A DNA stretch of 64,000 nt from Apostichopus japonicus (taxonomy: Eukaryota; Echinodermata; Holothuroidea; Aspidochirotida; Stichopodidae): NCBI RefSeq assembly GCF_037975245.1, contig NC_092565.1, forward strand, positions 18,145,999-18,209,998. The letters run 5' to 3'. A program made the translations under genes and the position numbers. The notes below the pieces were generated by a model. The model was given only the letters and a program-made list of their open reading frames with translations, searched no databases and was not told where the DNA came from. This document shows positions 61,915 through 64,000 of the stretch, in pieces (position 1 is the stretch's first letter; the number at the start of each line of letters is the position of its first letter).

Positions 61915-62564
61915 CTGTAAAATGAGAAACAAACAATTAATGCCTGTTGTGAAAATCCAAAGATTCGTGGTACAACAGCATTGTTCCTGTTTGAATTTGT
62001 GATTGATGACATTACTTCTGTATTTTGGGAAACAAAACGAGACATTATTTCATAAAGATTCACAAGGGAATCCACTTAAACCTTGCAGGCAAATTGATCT
62101 TTTGGGGTTAATATATCATTTTTTATTTTTTTTTTTCTCAATGCACAAAGTCATATACTGTGAACGATTATTGCAATGAGCTTTTGAATAATTAGCAACA
62201 TGGAAACATTACAAGAGTTATATGACAAAATTGCACGTGTAACGGCCGATATCAACAAAAGAGATTCACCACCATATAGCAACTGGTTGTGACAATTGTT
62301 GTATGGTAGTACCACTCTATACTGTTTCCTAATACCATGCTTGAAAGCACTCGTACTGACAGTATAAACAGTTCCATACTTTCATCACATAGAAACGGAA
62401 CATTCACACTTCTCTAACTGTCAGGGCATTGCAGTGTGACATACAAGTGCAGTTTATAAACAATGCTCTCAACTGGGTGAGAATGGTTAGAGATTTGTTA
62501 GCCAAAAAAAAAGAGAAAGATCGGTACAGAGATGATGCACAGAGAACAGAATTGCGGAACTCAC

Positions 62565-62726
62565 CATTGTCACCATGATTCGATATCTCTTTGAGTTGAT
62601 CCAGCAGAAACTGACAGATTGTCTGCCCTAGTTCTTTATCCGTTGCCAGGTGTGAAAGCTTCTTCCAAGAGGGATGCCCTGCACCGATGTTAGCATCCCC
62701 ACCATGGACATCTCTAACAAGCGTAT
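62565..62726 (-). CDS. MMS19: MMS19 exon (162 nt)
   Basis: TLVRDVHGGDANIGAGHPSW and LATDKELGQTICQFLLDQLK, between acceptor GAATAG and donor GTGAGT. The frame is open on joining both neighbours. This part of MMS19 is poorly conserved, so the identity comes from context. Confidence 0.82.
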
Positions 62727-62777
62727 CTATTCCAAAAGATGACGAGATAACAAAAATTCATAGGATTGGAAATAGTG

Positions 62778-63313
62778 CAGTGGCGTAGCTATAGGTTTTT
62801 TGTGCACGGGTGCAAGAGTAGAAAATTGCGCCCCCCCCATTACTGAAAGATAAATAAATTGCGCACGAAGCGCACGAAAATATTTGGTTATATTTATCGG
62901 GCAAGTAGTTACAGCGCCCCCCCCCCCCTTAATTAAATTGTGCTCCTACAGCGATGATATTTCCACCTTTCGAAATCTACTGCCTTGGAACTGTATACTG
63001 AAATACCCGGAATTTCCGTTACTGTACATGTAGTCATTACAGAATACAGAACAGAATAAAAAAGAAGAGAAAACGGTCAAAATGGACTGAAAAGAAATCA
63101 CAATCTATAAATTTGCTAATAAAAACAACTACATTCAGTTCAGATTCTTATTAGTAACTGGAAAATATTCAGGCCTGACGACATACATCCATTTCGTCAT
63201 GTTTTTCTAAAAAGTGCTTATTTTTTTTACTCTCATTCTCCAATTTCAGCACCCCCCTAAACCCAGCGCCCGGGGTAAGTGCCCTCCCTTGATATCCCCT
63301 AGCTATGCCACTG
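62778..63313. mobile_element. hAT MITE in an MMS19 intron
   Basis: 536 bp. Ends CAGTGGCGTAGCTATAGG and, inverted, CAGTGGCATAGCTAGGGG. Flanks AAATAGTG (62770-62777) and AAATAGAG (63314-63321), an 8-bp target duplication with one mismatch. Same terminal family as 20632-22813. Confidence 0.88.
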
Positions 63314-63389
63314 AAATAGAGTGGCAACATGTCAGCATAATTCAAGTACAGACACGACTCAGAGGAATTCATCAAAGTACAGAACTCAC

Positions 63390-63487
63390 TTGGAACTATG
63401 GTTGACCATACCACTGGCAAAGCTCTGGTCTTGATTAAGTTTGGAGATAACTCTGCCAGTCTCTCCAAGCAAGTAGTACTCTCAGAT
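63390..63487 (-). CDS. MMS19: MMS19 exon, most 5' in the window
   Basis: SESTTCLERLAELSPNLIKT and RALPVVWSTIVP, between acceptor TTACAG and donor GTGAGT. It parallels the vertebrate LQALSAVSTHPSIVKETLPLLLQHLW segment. The remaining 5' exons lie beyond the right edge. Confidence 0.85.
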
Positions 63488-63557
63488 CTGTAAAGTTTAA
63501 AAGTATAGATTTATTCTGTCTGCAGTGAACACCAAATAGAGTCCCTGTATAGAATAT

Positions 63558-63580
63558 CTGGGCGATTAGCAATCGCCCAG
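63558..63580. other. Perfect short hairpin in an MMS19 intron
   Basis: CTGGGCGATT, loop AGC, AATCGCCCAG: a 10-bp perfect stem. No flanking promoter-like or miRNA-like context was recognised. Confidence 0.5.
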
Positions 63581-64000
63581 ACATTACCTTGTGAAATACA
63601 AGCATCTGTTTCCCCTTTATTTGACATTTATATTACGGTATTTTCGATACATTCACGACTAGGAAATGTACTCCAGAATTACGCTGCACTTTCGATGGCA
63701 AAGTTTGTTTTTTTTCTTCTTTGAACAGATTTCACACAAAGCAGCAGTACAAATTTGTAGTAAGACTAAACTTCAAAACATTAATGTGTATATTTACTAC
63801 ATTTGTCATCTCAACATAAGCACACTTTCTTTGCCTATAAAAACAGTCAAGTCTAAATACTATGGAGAAACAATTCCCATACAATGTCAGGTTTAGCCAC
63901 ACAGAATATAAAATCAAATCTGTAGTTTTACTTCATAGTGGAGTGGGAGAAGGAGGGGGAGGGGTAGGTAAGTGAAATTTGAGAGATCATTTTTTTGGGT

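Overview
The window is nuclear DNA of a marine invertebrate deuterostome, most likely an echinoderm. Genes have GT-AG introns, the background is AT-rich with many homopolymer G/C runs, and there are arrays of scavenger-receptor cysteine-rich (SRCR) exons of the kind known to be expanded in echinoderms and amphioxus. DNA transposons and truncated non-LTR retrotransposons are abundant. I see no bacterial operon, rRNA, tRNA gene or CRISPR array. The species assignment is inference.

Left and centre (1-47.5 kb): two tandem SRCR receptor loci on the minus strand, read from high to low coordinates. Gene A has nine intact single-domain exons between 5859 and 303 and runs off the left edge. Seven of them (5859-2018) form a near-perfect tandem exon array with a 583-591 bp period. 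Gene B runs from about 39.0 kb to 18.1 kb: exons d4-d1, then broken c', b' and a' exons, an intact SRCR exon at 24056-24376, and a last exon (18335-18106) encoding a transmembrane helix and a short cytoplasmic tail. All intact SRCR exons have phase 1-1 boundaries, so any number can be gained or lost without breaking the frame. The loci lie in a large ancient tandem segmental duplication: about 1-16.3 kb matches about 24.5-47.3 kb in the same order, although each copy has since taken different insertions.

Gene B looks like a receptor being dismantled. A hAT-like element sits inside exon b' with a 5-bp target duplication. Exon a' has a frame-breaking deletion. A 7.4-kb LTR-bounded insertion occupies an intron. 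It carries no visible gag-pol, but holds a two-exon Cys/His-rich gene antisense to the LTRs and a broken collagen Gly-X-Y fragment. The intron before the last exon carries one complete 1200-bp hAT element with a perfect 8-bp target duplication, and a three-level nest of further elements.

The 39-53 kb stretch is accessory DNA: a 5'-truncated LINE that begins exactly at the PQGS reverse-transcriptase motif, a degraded PYQFEP-type transposon-associated gene behind two CRE palindromes, relic SRCR pieces in the opposite orientation, hAT MITEs and a tRNA-derived SINE.

The right end (53.26-63.49 kb) holds the 3' ten exons of MMS19 on the minus strand, a HEAT-repeat adaptor for cytosolic iron-sulfur delivery to DNA-repair proteins. 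All splice phases fit and the exons join into one 526-codon open frame including the stop; the 5' part lies beyond the right edge. One of its introns holds a 2-kb minisatellite of about 58 copies of a 34-bp unit.
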